Positions 44,737 to 55,779 of a stretch of 64,000 nucleotides of DNA are shown one piece after another. A model generated the notes under the pieces. That model saw only the letters and a list, made by a program, of their open reading frames with translations, ran no database searches and had not been told where the DNA came from. Numbering within the stretch: the stretch's first letter is position 1; every line of letters begins with the position of its first letter. The position numbers and the translations under genes were made by a program. The DNA is from Platanthera guangdongensis. Lineage: Eukaryota > Streptophyta > Magnoliopsida > Asparagales > Orchidaceae. The stretch is from the NCBI GenBank assembly GCA_039583875.1, contig CM077151.1, forward strand, positions 23,554,208 through 23,618,207, given 5' to 3'.

Positions 44737-46335
44737 GTGTTACATCTTATAAAGAACCACCCTCTTTTGAACTAAAACAACTTCCCGACCATCTTAAATG
44801 TCTTTTTAGAAAAAATTCAAAACTTCCCGTTATTATTTCTTCAGAGTTAATTGATTCAGAAATTTTTGAATTAGTCCTTCATTCTGCACCCACAAAATAT
44901 TATTAGAAGATGATTCTCTCAACACGGTTCAGTCGTAACGACGACTTAACCCCAACATGAAAGACGTCATTAAGGCTGAGTTGATTAAGCTTTTAGATGT
45001 GGGAATAATCTACCTGTTTCGGATAGTACGCGGGTTAGCCCTGTACAGGTCGTGTCAAAAAAAGACGGAATAACGGTAGTGGCAAATGAAAACAACAAAA
45101 TAATTCCGACTCGTACTGTTACGGGATGGCGGATGTGCATCGACTATAGAAAACTAAACGATGTCACCCGAAAAGATCACTTTTCGTTACCTTTTATCGA
45201 TCAAATTTTAGAACGTCTTTTTGGTCACTCCTACTGTTTTTTCGATGGTCTCTCGGGATAATTTCAAATCCCTATTTCACCTAAGAACCAGGAGAAAACC
45301 ACATTTACTTGTCTATTTGGCACCTTCTCGTATCGAAGAATGTCGTTTGGCCTTTGTAACGCGTCAGCTACATTCCAAAGATGTATGTTGGCGATCTTTG
45401 ACGAGTTGGTAGAGGAGTTGATGGAGGTCTTTATGGACGACTTTTTCGTCTTCGGAAATTCGTTTCAATCTTGTTTATATAATCTTGATCGTGTTCTTCA
45501 ACGCTGTGAAGACACGAATTTAGCTTTAAACTGAGAGAAATGTCATTTCATGATCCGAGAAGGATTAAGCCCCGATCATAAAATTTTTAGTAAAGGGATT
45601 GAGGTTGATAGGTTCAAAATTGAAAATATTGAAAAACTTCCTCCTATGAACATAGAATCAATTAGAAGTTTTTTAGGCCACGCGGGATTCTATTGGCGAC
45701 TTATACAAAATTTTTCAAAAATTACAAAGTCGTTAACCTACCTTTTAGAAAAAGATTCTCTTTTTGTTTTTAATGATGAATTGTTATTTGCGTTTAATAT
45801 TATTAAAGAAAAACTATCAACTCGCCGATATTAGTAGCGTCAGATTGGTCCTTGTCGTTTGAAATTATGTGCGATGCGAGCAATTTTGCGATTGGAGCTG
45901 TGTTAGGACAATGCATAAACAAATATTTCCATCTTATTTACTATGATTGCCAAACACTAACATCCGCACAAGCCAACTACACAATGACGGAAAAGGAACT
46001 TCAAGCTATTATATTTGCATTTGATAAGTTTAGATTATATATTACTCTAACTAAAGTCATAATATTTACGGATCATTCTGCTCTCAGGTATTTACTAAAC
46101 AAGGCGGACGCCAAGCCCCATTTATTGAGATGGATTCTCCTTCTACAAGAGTTTGATTTGGAAATCTGGGACAAGAAAGACGTGAAAAACTTGGGGGTCG
46201 ACCATCTATCGCGTTTAGAGAATGATGTTGAGGATGCGCTAGTGGAGGCCGATATAGACGATAAATTTCCTGAAGAGCGCATCCTCGCTCTCGAAAAGAT
46301 AACTAATTCTTCTTCTACCCCTTGGTTCGTTGGAT
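44737..46335 (+). pseudogene. Athila reverse transcriptase and RNase H, copy A
   Basis: Carries IPTRTVTGWRMCIDYRKLND, LPFIDQILERLFGHSYCFFD, FGLCNASATFQRCML, the catalytic EVFMDDFFVFG, IRSFLGHAGFYWRLIQNFSK, then RNase H CDASNFAIGAVLGQ, TMTEKELQAIIFAFDKFR and FTDHSALRYLL. A TAA at about 45260 replaces a Tyr codon after GLSG, and a TGA at about 45533 replaces a Trp. The end (SSTPWF) runs directly into gag of copy B at about 46335, with no integrase. Confidence 0.85.
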
Positions 46336-47045
46336 TTTCTATAATGGTTTAAATTTTCAAACAAGTCAAATAATTGATGCAGTCGCCGGGAGTACTCTTA
46401 ATAATAAACCCTGGAGGCCGCTCAAGAGCTTTTCGAGGAAATGACCATGAACGCTTACCAGAGAAATGTGCTCCGGTCGCGTCCTAATAAACCAGCCGGT
46501 CTTTTCGAAGTTGATGCGACAGCAGGTTTGGCCTTGCAAATTGAGCGTTTAAGTAAGTACATGTCGGAGATGTCTGCTTCCTCTGTCACTCCTTTGTTGA
46601 ATTATAATAATAATGTAAAAGAAAACCATATTGATTTCATGGGGAATCCGCCTTGGCCTTTCTATAACCCGCCCAACATTCTGTACAATAACGATTACAC
46701 CCCGGGTTATAGGAACCACCCGAATTTCTCATGGAGCAACCAAAGTAATGCCCAACATCCGCCAATTATTAATCCACCAGGATTTCCACTAGCACCACAG
46801 CTCCTAAATCCATCTTCAACTGAAGAGGCACTTTCAATATATGTTGCATCTAATGAGTCAAATATCCAGAATCTCACCGGATGAATTAAAACTTTGGAAA
46901 ATCAAATTGGACAACTTGTCAAAATGTTCTACGAGCATCGGCATGGAGCCTTACGAATACCGAACCAAAACCGAGAGAAAGCGCGAACGCCATCACCCTC
47001 TGCAGCGGGAAGGAGGTAAATATTTCAAATAAGATCGAGCCCGAG
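46336..47045 (+). pseudogene. Athila gag, copy B (C-terminal part)
   Basis: It duplicates 44027-44735 nearly base for base, beginning at TTTTCTATAATGGTTTAAAT. It encodes LRSRPNKPAGLFEVDATAGL and STEEALSIYVASNES. It is cut into frames by a stop after IQNLTG, the same stop as in copy A. Confidence 0.82.
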
Positions 47046-47279
47046 ATAAATATTTCTGTTTCATCGTCACCTGTTTTATTTCCTGTTTTACCTTCTACTA
47101 TACCTGCTACTTTATCGCCACGCATACTGCAATCTTCTATTTCGTATCCGTCAAAGTTTAGAAACGAGCAAAACGAAAAATAATATAAGTAATTTTTAGA
47201 CATTTTAAAGCAAATTCAAATTAATGTACCTTCTGCGATGCACTATCTCAAATGCTCAAATACGCGAAGTATCTCAAGA

Positions 47280-48178
47280 AGTTACTCTCTAATAAAAAAA
47301 TTTGATGATATTTTGTGTGTTTCTCTCAGCACAGAATGCTTCGAGGTTTTACAAAATAAATTGCCCCAAAAATTAAATGATCTGGGATGATTCTCTATTC
47401 CGTATTTATTTGGTAATTTGCTAGTCAAACACACGTTGGGTGATTTGGGACCAAGCATAAAGTCATATTCATTATTTAAGAAGTTAGGATTGGGAGATCC
47501 AAGCCCAACAAGAATAAGTATCCAATTTACCGATCGTTCAGTTAAATATCCGGTAGGGATTGTGGAGGACGTGCTCGTTAAGGTTGACAAGTTTATCTTC
47601 ACGGTAGAATTTGTCATTCTTGACATTGAAGAATATGTCGAATTATCCCTCATACTCAGCCGCCCCTTCCTCGTCATATTCATTATTTAAATTATTCGGG
47701 ACGATTATCTAACCTGTGTTTATTTTGTAATTTGCTAGTCAAACACGCCTTGACCGATTTGGGAGCAAGCATAAATTTAATGTCATGTTCATTATTTAAG
47801 AAGTTGGGATTGAGAGATCAGAGCCCAACAAAAATGAGTATCCAACTCGTTGATTGCTCAGTTAAATATCTGGTAGGAATTGTGAAGAACGTGCTTGTTA
47901 AGGTTGACAAGTTTATCTTCCCAGTATACTTTGTCATTCGTGACATTGAAGAGGATGCCGAAGTACCCCTCATACTCGGTCCCCCCTTCCTCATCACCTC
48001 CCGCGCAATAATTGATGTGAGTAACGGAAAGCTCCTCTTTCGGGTTGGAGATGATGAAATTACTTTTCACATTAATCTCTCTATGCGAAATTCTCTTTCA
48101 AATGATCATTCGTTCTTTAATCTAGAAACCTCGTTTGATGGTTGTTTTTCTTGCTATGATTTTTTCTTCAACTTTTGA
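47280..48178 (+). pseudogene. Athila aspartic protease, two tandem copies
   Basis: The first copy (47418-47690) reads LVKHTLGDLGPSIKSYSLFK and VLVKVDKFIFTVEFVILDI. The second (47732-48178) reads LVKHALTDLGASINLMSCSL and PLILGPPFLITSRAIIDVSN. The catalytic DLGAS is intact in the second copy but DLGPS in the first. The two are about 80% alike over about 270 bp and lie about 315 bp apart. Confidence 0.75.
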
Positions 48179-48267
48179 GGATCCAAAAATTGTCACTATG
48201 TTTTGCGTTAAAAAGATAACTCGTTCATCACCCTTTGAGCCATTTAATTTAAAAGATTTCAAAATAA

Positions 48268-48965
48268 AAATCTCTTATAAAGAACCACCCTCTTTTGAAC
48301 TAAAACAACTTCCCGACCATCTTAAATATGTCTTTAGAAAAAATTCAAAACTTCCTGTTATTATTTCTTCAGAGTTAATTGATTCAGAAATTTCTGAATT
48401 AGTCCTTCATTCTGCACCCACAAAATATTATTAGAAGATAATTCTTGCAACACAGTTCAGTCGTAACGACGATTTAACCCCAACATGAAAGACGTCATTA
48501 AGGCTGAATTGATTAAGCTTTTAGATGCAGGAATAATCTACCTGTTTTCGGATAGTATGCGGGTTAGCCCCATACAGGTCGTGCCAAAGAAAGATGAAAT
48601 AACGATAGTCGCAAATGAAAACAACAAACTAATTCCGACTCGTACTGTTACGGGATGGCAGATGTGCATCGACTATAGAAAACTAAACGATGTCACCCGA
48701 AAAGACTACTTTTCGTTACCTTTTATCGATCAAATTTTAGAACGTTTTTTTGGTCACTCATATTGTTTTTTCGATGGTCTCTCTGAATAATTCCAAATCC
48801 CTATTTCACCTGAGAACCAGGAGAAAACCACCTTTACTTGTCTATTCGGCACCTTCGCGTATCGAATAATGTTGTTTGGCCTTTGTAACGCATCGGCTAC
48901 ATTCCAAAGATGTATGTTGGCGATCTTTGACGAGTTGGTAGAGGAGTTGATGGAGGTCTTTATGG
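48268..48965 (+). pseudogene. Athila reverse transcriptase, copy B (truncated by chimera)
   Basis: It duplicates 44745-45434. It encodes MKDVIKAELIKLLDAGIIYL, PTRTVTGWQMCIDYRKLNDV and LPFIDQILERFFGHSYCFFD, then the same TAA as copy A after GLSE. It continues to MEVFMD at the catalytic site, where it stops and Copia sequence takes over. Confidence 0.85.
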
Positions 48966-49859
48966 ATCTGATTAAGATTCTCTGCTTACGAATCATGAGT
49001 ATTAACGACGTCTTGTAGGAAAAATGATATATCTAAAAGTTATAAGACCCGATATCTCATTTGTTGTTGGAGTGGTCAGCCGATTTATGAATGCTCCGCG
49101 AATTTCTCATCTCCAGGTAGTAGAATGCATCCTTAGATATTTGAAGACAACTCCTGAACAAGGATTGGTATATAAGTCATCTTCCTCCCTATCTCTTATT
49201 GCATATTGAGATGCGGACTATGCGGGCTCCCTGGATGATTGACGCTCCACTACGGGTTTCTGTACCTACTTTGGAGGGAATCTTATCACTTGGTGTAGCA
49301 AGAAGCAGTCTGTGATTGTTCGCTCTTCTGCTGAAGCTGGGTATCATGCAATGACGGCCGTTATATCTGAACTCACCTGGCTTGAGGGTCTTCTTGGTGA
49401 TTTGAGGGTCACTTAATCCTCACAGCAACTCTGTTTTGCAATAGTCAGGCTGCAATCCATATTGCGAAGAATCATGTGTTCAATGAGCGGACCAAGCACA
49501 TCGAAGTTGACTGTCACTTCGTCCGCGAAAAGGTTCAATTAAAGAAGTTAGAGTTAGAGCATGTTCCTGCGTGAGCAAGTTGCCGACATTCTCACGAAGG
49601 CATTACCACGACAAATGTATCATCAGTTCTTATCCAAGCTTGGTGCCTACGACTTGTACGCACCAGCTTGCGGGGGAGTGTTAGAAAATACTAGGAAAGA
49701 TGATATATAGGCCCGTTAATATGGCCCACTTAGGTTTCTGTTTTAGTCTCGCATTGTTTGTATAGTTGTTTTTTTCTCTCCTCTCTCCTATATATTTGTA
49801 CTTATACTTGTATTTTGTAATTCAATAAGGATATATAAGGTTTGAACCATTCTTATACA
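48966..49859 (+). mobile_element. 3' end of an Ale-type Copia fused to Athila RT
   Basis: Plus-strand Copia sequence starts inside RT (CTGATTAAGATTCTCTGC) and continues through IRPDISFVVGVVSRFMNAPR, HLQVVECILRYLKTTPEQG, RNase H ([34 protein letters not shown]), a PPT (GCTTGCGGGGGAG) and a 3' LTR. It is the same family as 5626-10863. The 5' two-thirds are absent. Confidence 0.85.
49679..49859 (+). repeat. 3' LTR of the fused Ale-type Copia (181 bp)
   Basis: Starts TGTTAGAAAATACTAGG directly after the PPT and ends TTTGAACCATTCTTATACA, matching the Ale LTRs at 1364 and 10673. Confidence 0.82.
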
Positions 49860-52205
49860 AATCAACTAAACTGGGAGAATATTTGTTGTTAATCAGATAA
49901 CAGAAAATGAAGCATAAGAGAGTATACGAGTATAAGAGAAAATGATAAGTACGGAGATTTGAGATCCTATGGAGCTTTGAGAGCAGAAATGAATCAGAAA
50001 CTGAATCTCATACAAAAAAAAAACTATATTTCAATGAACATATAATCATTCCTATGAGCAAAATAGAAACCAAAATGCTTATCAGGAAATGCATAAACGA
50101 TCATTCCCAGGAAACAACAACGAAAAAAAATCTAAATCTGGAATAAGGAGCATTTCTGAAATGGGAGGGAAAAATGGAGAAAAAAACCTAGACATGAAAT
50201 GGGAGAAAAAAAACCTAGATATGAAATGGGAGAAAAAAACCTAGATATAAAATTGGAGAAACAAAACAGCAAAAAAACCTAAATCTGGAAAGGGAGAAGC
50301 AAAAACACATCGATACAAAGGGGAATGAGCATTTCTAGAATGGGAAAACGCAAAAAAACCTACATCTGAAGAAAATCGAAAAACTGGAAGGAGACGGGGA
50401 AGTGGATGGCGGATTCATACCTTTGAATCCAGATCTGGAAGGAAATCGACAAACAGGAAGATCGTCGGAAATTCGGGAGCAAACCGTTCAAATATGGAGA
50501 AGAAACTTAAGGGTTTCTGGGTCAATGGTGTCATAAGCCTCTGCGTAGCTTTGAGGTAAGATTACGCTCAACACTTCTAAAGAAAAATCGTGGCCCAACA
50601 CCTTAAAAGGTGTGGTAAGCGTGGAGAAGAGTGGAACTTGAAACCACAGAACATGGCAGACAACCGAGATCCTGAAGCTTCGGTGCACCGAATTCATCAC
50701 CGGGCGGGAGCTGACTACCATCCAACAGGTCGTGGTTGCCCTCGTTCAGGTGGTGCAAATCCTCAACCACTTCCACAGCCAAACCTCATCCCCACAACTC
50801 CCACAATAACCCACTCCCCTTTGGGTGAATCCGTATGCATCACCCAACACTGCTCCAATCCTTCTCCATACAACTCCACCAACATCCCACCAAATCCCTA
50901 AACCACTCCACTGAAAGAACAAGAGGGATTTTGCCACAAAAGCAGCAAGCTACTGTTACGGGGGTCCATGCGACTAGGGCACCCTGGCATCGGGAGGCAA
51001 CCAGGCAACCTCGGGGGCCCACGGCTGATTCTAGTGGTGGGAGGGTCCACGACTCAAAATTGGTTTAATTAAGAGATTGTAGTCAGGTCCAAGGAAAAGA
51101 GTAATTAACTAAGATATTAGGCTGGACATGAGTACATGGGAGGGTTCACGACTCAAAAAAGTTATTGGGCTAGCGTGGGGATCCATGCAGAAAGGCAAAA
51201 ACAGAGATCGCAATTGCTTTAACTGGAGCTTGGAAAGGGATATAACAGGTTGCTATGGTGAATAGTTCGAATGACGAAAATGAGAAAAGGTAAGGTAGGG
51301 ATGTGAAATGTCATCGTTCACAGCAGCGGATTATACTATTGGAAAGGACGAGGCGTGCACGAGTTGGGCAAGGAGAGAGTGGGGCGCTCGGAAACATAGT
51401 GGAAGGGCGGCACTTATTCAGGGAATGGGTGAATCTCGACATGTAGAAGGGATTGTGATGCGGGAAGGCGTCGGGGAGTTGGAGCGGATAGTGTACTGCA
51501 AGTTTTGTCGCAGACGAATGTGCGTACGTGGGTTGGGCTCTCGATAGAAGCTCGGTCTGCTCATCGACCGAGTGAACCTGGGAAAGTGGAGCTGATAGAG
51601 TTTGTAGTCGAAGATGTGGAGATATTTGCTCTGGCTATGATAGTAGAGTGAATAATGAGACTTAGTGGACGAAGATCCCGGGGCTGAGCCATCATTTTAT
51701 TACTGGGTCTGATCATAAAGGTCTGTACGAAAAAGAGGGTTAGCTCAGATGCACGATCATTTATGAGTTGTACTGGCCGAAGCATCTCTTTGTCATGATA
51801 TATCCGCGTAGCGACTGAGTGGTGAAAATCAGTGCGGATTTAGCGGATTTCAACGTGAATGGAGGCCATGTCATGTGGGGGAATTCGACACAAGAGAGAT
51901 CCATAACAAGGGTGTAAAATGACGTGGTGAGAGGGCTAGTTCTCGGCAAACCATAGAATGTTGGACAAGGAGCGGCAGGGCGGATCTGTTGATAGCTTCC
52001 GCTATCGTCGAATGAAAATACGTAAATTAATGCAAAAGAAGAGACAAGATTGCAAGACAGACTCGATCTAGTCTCTTGAAGGTAAGATCACTAAGAGTCA
52101 ACTCTCCTATGAGAGCCTAAACAAGACAATGCTCTAAGATAAGATAACTTCTCACGCTAAGGGCTCCTTATGTAGATGGTGACTCACTAAATGACAAAAC
52201 ACACA
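49860..52205. other. Unclassified intronic sequence, possibly an old Gypsy element
   Basis: Apart from the short repeat, a plus-strand ATG at 50653 begins MADNRDPEASVHR. After a frame change it continues with IQQVVVALVQVVQILNHFHS, which could be a decayed gag start. GC-richer sequence to about 51960 has no clear domains. I could not find LTRs or a PBS. Confidence 0.3.
50160..50300. repeat. Short tandem repeat, ~25 bp unit
   Basis: Four to five degenerate copies of ATGGGAGAAAAAAACCTAGA lie in AT-rich DNA after the Copia LTR. Confidence 0.65.
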
Positions 52206-53392
52206 ATTACGAATACAATATTACCCATAAAAAAAAATTCCGTCTGGAGAGAACTCTTGCGGAATGAGGTCGGTCGTCCAAATGCGCATGGTACGTGTTC
52301 GCACAAGAGTATTTGTAACAAAATACCATGACTACATCATATAATGATATTAAATGCTCTTGAGTGGTCATCTGGATCCCCAATTGCCAAAGGTGGTATT
52401 TCAAATGGTGTGTATACACATTATATGTGCATCAGTAATCTGGATCGATTTAGGCGTGCAAGAAGAGATTTGTATATGCATCCATGCATATTAGGACAAA
52501 TACACCTTAAAAATTAACCATTTTGAATATTTTTGGATGAAGGCGTTAAGGAAACTAAAGTTTGCAGAATATCATAGCTCGGAAAAATACTTACAAAGGA
52601 GTTAATAAATCTAGTTGAGATTCGATGGTATCAAATACGTAACTGGAATACACAAAAACCCCACAAAATCAGTGTCAAACAAACTAAACAAATGTGTCTA
52701 AAGTATACCTGCAATGAAACAGTAAATTCAGATTCATTTTGGAGTTTGTCGAAAACCGAATGCAAAAAACTATTTCTCTATTAGTATCCATGTTTGTAAC
52801 TCCTATGTAGTTTGTCCAACAACCCCGTGGAAGGAAGATATGTTTTTGATGCAAAGTACTAGCTTCGTCTCTTCTCGGAGACCTCCTCCAATTCTCACAC
52901 ATTTCTCTCTGCAATGTGGTTTTTCTTTTTTCTAATCCACACAAAAAGATAACTGACAATTTCATGTAGCGAGAGAGAGCGTTTTGAAAATACATTAATA
53001 GAGAAGTTACGAACTTTCGGAATTTGTCCATTCAGTTCCAAACGGAATTATTAACTCTAAATTAATTAAAACCCCAAATTAATAGTTCCAAAATCAATTG
53101 ATTAACTCTAAATTAATTAATATTCATTAAAACATTTTGTGGCCTGGGTTAAGTTAAATCCGACTTAAATTAAACCAACCCTATCATTCTTCCTTTTTCA
53201 GTGCCATCTTAATCATATAGGTATATATTATGTTGTCTGTGACGCTAATCTCTTGACTGTCCTAGAGCATAACCTCCAATACTAGCTAGAAAAAAAATCA
53301 GGAGCAAGTAGAAACTATTCCACATATTGTGGCAAGTCCCACTACCTACAATAAACAAATTTCTAAAAAATACTGAAACGGATAATGCTTAC
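52206..53392. other. Intron sequence downstream of exon A
   Basis: AT-rich. 53040-53120 repeats TCTAAATTAATTAA and similar motifs. A 115-codon minus frame (52684-53031) looks like LTR leader sequence rather than a gene. A near-copy of the exon A acceptor lies at 53328-53362 (see findings). Confidence 0.35.
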
Positions 53393-53480
53393 AGAGAATG
53401 CCAAGTCTCTTATTGAATTCCTAAATGATGTTTCCTCGCAACTATCCACATCAGCTGGTAAAGCAATACAGTCCCACCAC
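53393..53480 (-). CDS. ATXR2: ATXR2-like exon A (most upstream visible)
   Basis: This 88-bp exon is preceded by acceptor TTTATTGCAG and followed by donor GTAAGC. One nucleotide (G) completes a codon from the previous, unseen exon, which suits the Arg that usually precedes WWD. Twenty-nine codons follow, beginning WWDCIALPADVDSCEE and ending IRDLAFS, in phase 0. In the ATXR2 family this segment lies just before the SLQLLKEAIF stretch, and that stretch is exactly what the next exon, 40 kb away, encodes. No stop is present. Confidence 0.8.
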
Positions 53481-54726
53481 CTGCAATAAACATTATGAAA
53501 CTTGAGAACCGAATGTGATAAAATATGATTGATGGCGTACAAAGACAATGCAAAGAGCAAATTCAAATTGATGTGAAAATAAAGACCATAATGTAGAAGA
53601 TATATGAGATTAGCCCATTTTATAAACTAGTTACATTACAACATAATCCAAAGCAATTATACTTCCATTTCAAAAGAATACGTCCTGCTCCATGAAAGAA
53701 TGTACTATAAGCAGTATGTTAGCATCAAGAAACAAGTAAATATTAAACAACAAGCAATTTACCCATCAAAAGCTGAAGACATGAAGCAAAATGGTTAACA
53801 GGACCCAGATCAGTTAAATACTTGCAATTTAGAAAGAGAATAATCTGACCTAAATCCAATCTTCAAACAAATATTGGAAAAAGGTTTCAACTGCAACTTC
53901 AATAAAAAAGGGGTAGATAAATTGCAAGTCCCCCTCACTATGAATGGATGAAATAAGATTCAGCTTGAATATTCATAACCATAAACACTACCGAACAATG
54001 AAAAACAATTACTTCTACTTTGGGAAGGGCCAATCCTCCTCATAATAAAAATTTTTATATAATTATTTTAAAGAAGCCTGCATATCTTCTAGTTCGCCAT
54101 TTGACCATAATACTTTGATCCCTCCACAAAATGCTAAGACATGCAGCGACATTGCCACACGAGTATCTACTTTGTGCGAGTAAATCCAAGGCCTAGCAGA
54201 CGATTCCTTTGAATTGGCAAAAGTAGTTTCGATCTTTGAAGTGATCAAAGGAACCAAACAAGTTAAGATCCCCTCCTCACACCTGCCAACCATGTGCGCA
54301 CATCTCCATCCATGCCCCAGCACATGCATGCACCACCACCTTCTCATTGAACCACAATCCTACTGATGAAGCTCAATTTTATTGCTGTCCCAGCTCAAAT
54401 GTCTTACCACCCATGTTTCTCTGTATCTCAGTCAACTACTGAACCCAAATCAACATGAAACTGAACCACATCAGCTCATCAGGATGAAAACAGATGTCTT
54501 CAGTACTAGAAATCACTGCAGCAACTATTACTACAATAGATCTACTCATATACTGAACCTGCACCTGACCATTCTACATCATGAAGTTACAGACCTGTAA
54601 AGATGGATGTAAATGTAATGCATGTGTAATTTAATTTAAAAAGTATTATGGCCGGCTCAATACATCATACATATCATTAGTATCAGTACAAACAAAATAC
54701 AAATTGATAAGATCCATACATCATAC

Positions 54727-54786
<60 letters not shown>

Positions 54787-55223
54787 ATATTATATATATA
54801 TATATATATTATATATATATATATATTATATACGTTTCAATACACATTATTTCGAAGGTCCCAACTAGTGTTATGACAACATGATTATAGTGCTTTGAAG
54901 AGGCAGTCAAACCAAGACAACGATATGCATTTAGTAATTCCTACAGAGAGACAGTTAAACCAGTCCCTAACTGGAGCATTAATGCATTAAATTGATAAAC
55001 TATCAGCATAGAGGCAGAATTTCAAATAACTAATGTGGCTTACCACCTCATTAGCCTCTCAATCCCAAAACCTCCATTGCCACTCCAACCCCAGAATTCA
55101 TGCAAAAATTTTGTGATCCTACTATTATTAAGTTGAATACTTATAATGTGTGAACTAACGATATAGTATGTACAACGTACAGTGAATGAAATCGGATGAA
55201 ACTTTCAGTACAATTTTGAAATT
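53481..55223. other. Intron sequence upstream of exon A
   Basis: No further ATXR2 exon was recognised. A 94-codon minus frame (54063-54347) and a 72-codon plus frame (54382-54600) have no family resemblance. Confidence 0.35.
54731..54832. repeat. AT dinucleotide microsatellite
   Basis: About 100 bp of (AT)n broken by a few TT/AA slips. Likely polymorphic in length. Confidence 0.92.
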
Positions 55224-55779
55224 TAGTATCAGAGTGGGTACCTCACGGCCCGAAGAAGTCTTGTGTCGCTCCGATTATTTCATAACTCCTCATCAGCGCT
55301 AGAAGAGATCCCGTATAACTCGTCTCCGTTCCTAGCCGATCTTGATGAGCCTGTCATCGACCGCAATCGACCTCAACAAGCCCGTCTCTACCAGCAATCG
55401 ACTTCGCCGAGTATCCACCTGGAGCCGCTCTAGGCAAGCTCTCCTTTGCCCATGTTCTAGAAGAACTCATAACCCCTCACAACATGTCAAGAAGGCTTCA
55501 AAAACCTCCAACACTGCACCTCCAGAAGGTCCCTTCGCCACTTGCTGCCCCACCAAGAGGCCTCGCCGGAGCTCGCAGTACCTTGGGAGGTTTCATGTCG
55601 CAGTCAACCCCCTTTTTCGGTCGTCATCAGAGCCTTAGGCTCTTTGATTCAATTAGGTGGCCGTCGGAGCCACCTTATGGGATCCCCACAGGCTAACCTC
55701 TCCGACAAGTGAAGCTCTAAGGGGCTTTAAGATGGTGTGGTGAACAAGTCCTTGATTATCTTATTCTTTTGGATCCCAT

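Larger units (their letters stand above)
41717..48965 (+). mobile_element. Athila-type Ty3/Gypsy retrotransposon, rearranged, 3' end replaced
   Basis: A plus-strand element with a 5' LTR (41717-43015), a tRNA-Asp-type PBS, and Athila-type gag, protease, RT and RNase H. The interior is out of order: gag (43380-44735), then RT-RNase H (44737-46335), then part of gag again (46336-47045), two protease copies (47418-48178) and the start of RT (48268-48965). It ends abruptly in the middle of RT, where Ale-type Copia sequence begins. No integrase and no 3' LTR are present. Confidence 0.85.
2089..53480 (-). other. ATXR2: Split gene: ATXR2-like SET-domain protein, six internal exons visible
   Basis: Six minus-strand exons totalling 409 bp (about 136 codons) were assembled by eye. 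Every junction is GT-AG and every codon phase matches across introns of 40,169, 96, 136, 68 and 10,514 bp. The joined product matches, from memory, the middle of plant ATXR2/SDG36, a SET-domain lysine methyltransferase of about 470 residues reported to act on histone H3K36 in Arabidopsis. Landmarks in order are WWDCIALPADVD, SLQLLKEAIF, SLEIYGHIIGMFELNNL, VASPVEDYF, TRPFLDELYDDYSVCC and the SET motif NHSCCPN. The N-terminal exons lie beyond the right edge and the C-terminal SET exons beyond the left edge. No in-frame stop occurs in any exon. The long introns are packed with nested retrotransposons. A decayed locus or an assembly artefact is possible, but the preserved frame argues for a functional gene. 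Confidence 0.82.

Noticed and set aside
50653..50930. Gag start of an additional chromovirus
   Set aside because: Only a short coiled-coil-like stretch across a frame change. No capsid motif, zinc knuckle, LTR or PBS was found, so it is left as unclassified.
52684..53031. 115-codon minus frame
   Set aside because: Looks like LTR or leader sequence of a Copia. I could not delimit an element and saw no protein motif.
54063..54347. 94-codon minus frame, considered as an upstream ATXR2 exon
   Set aside because: It does not resemble the ATXR2 segment expected before WWDCIAL, and no splice sites fit the required phase.
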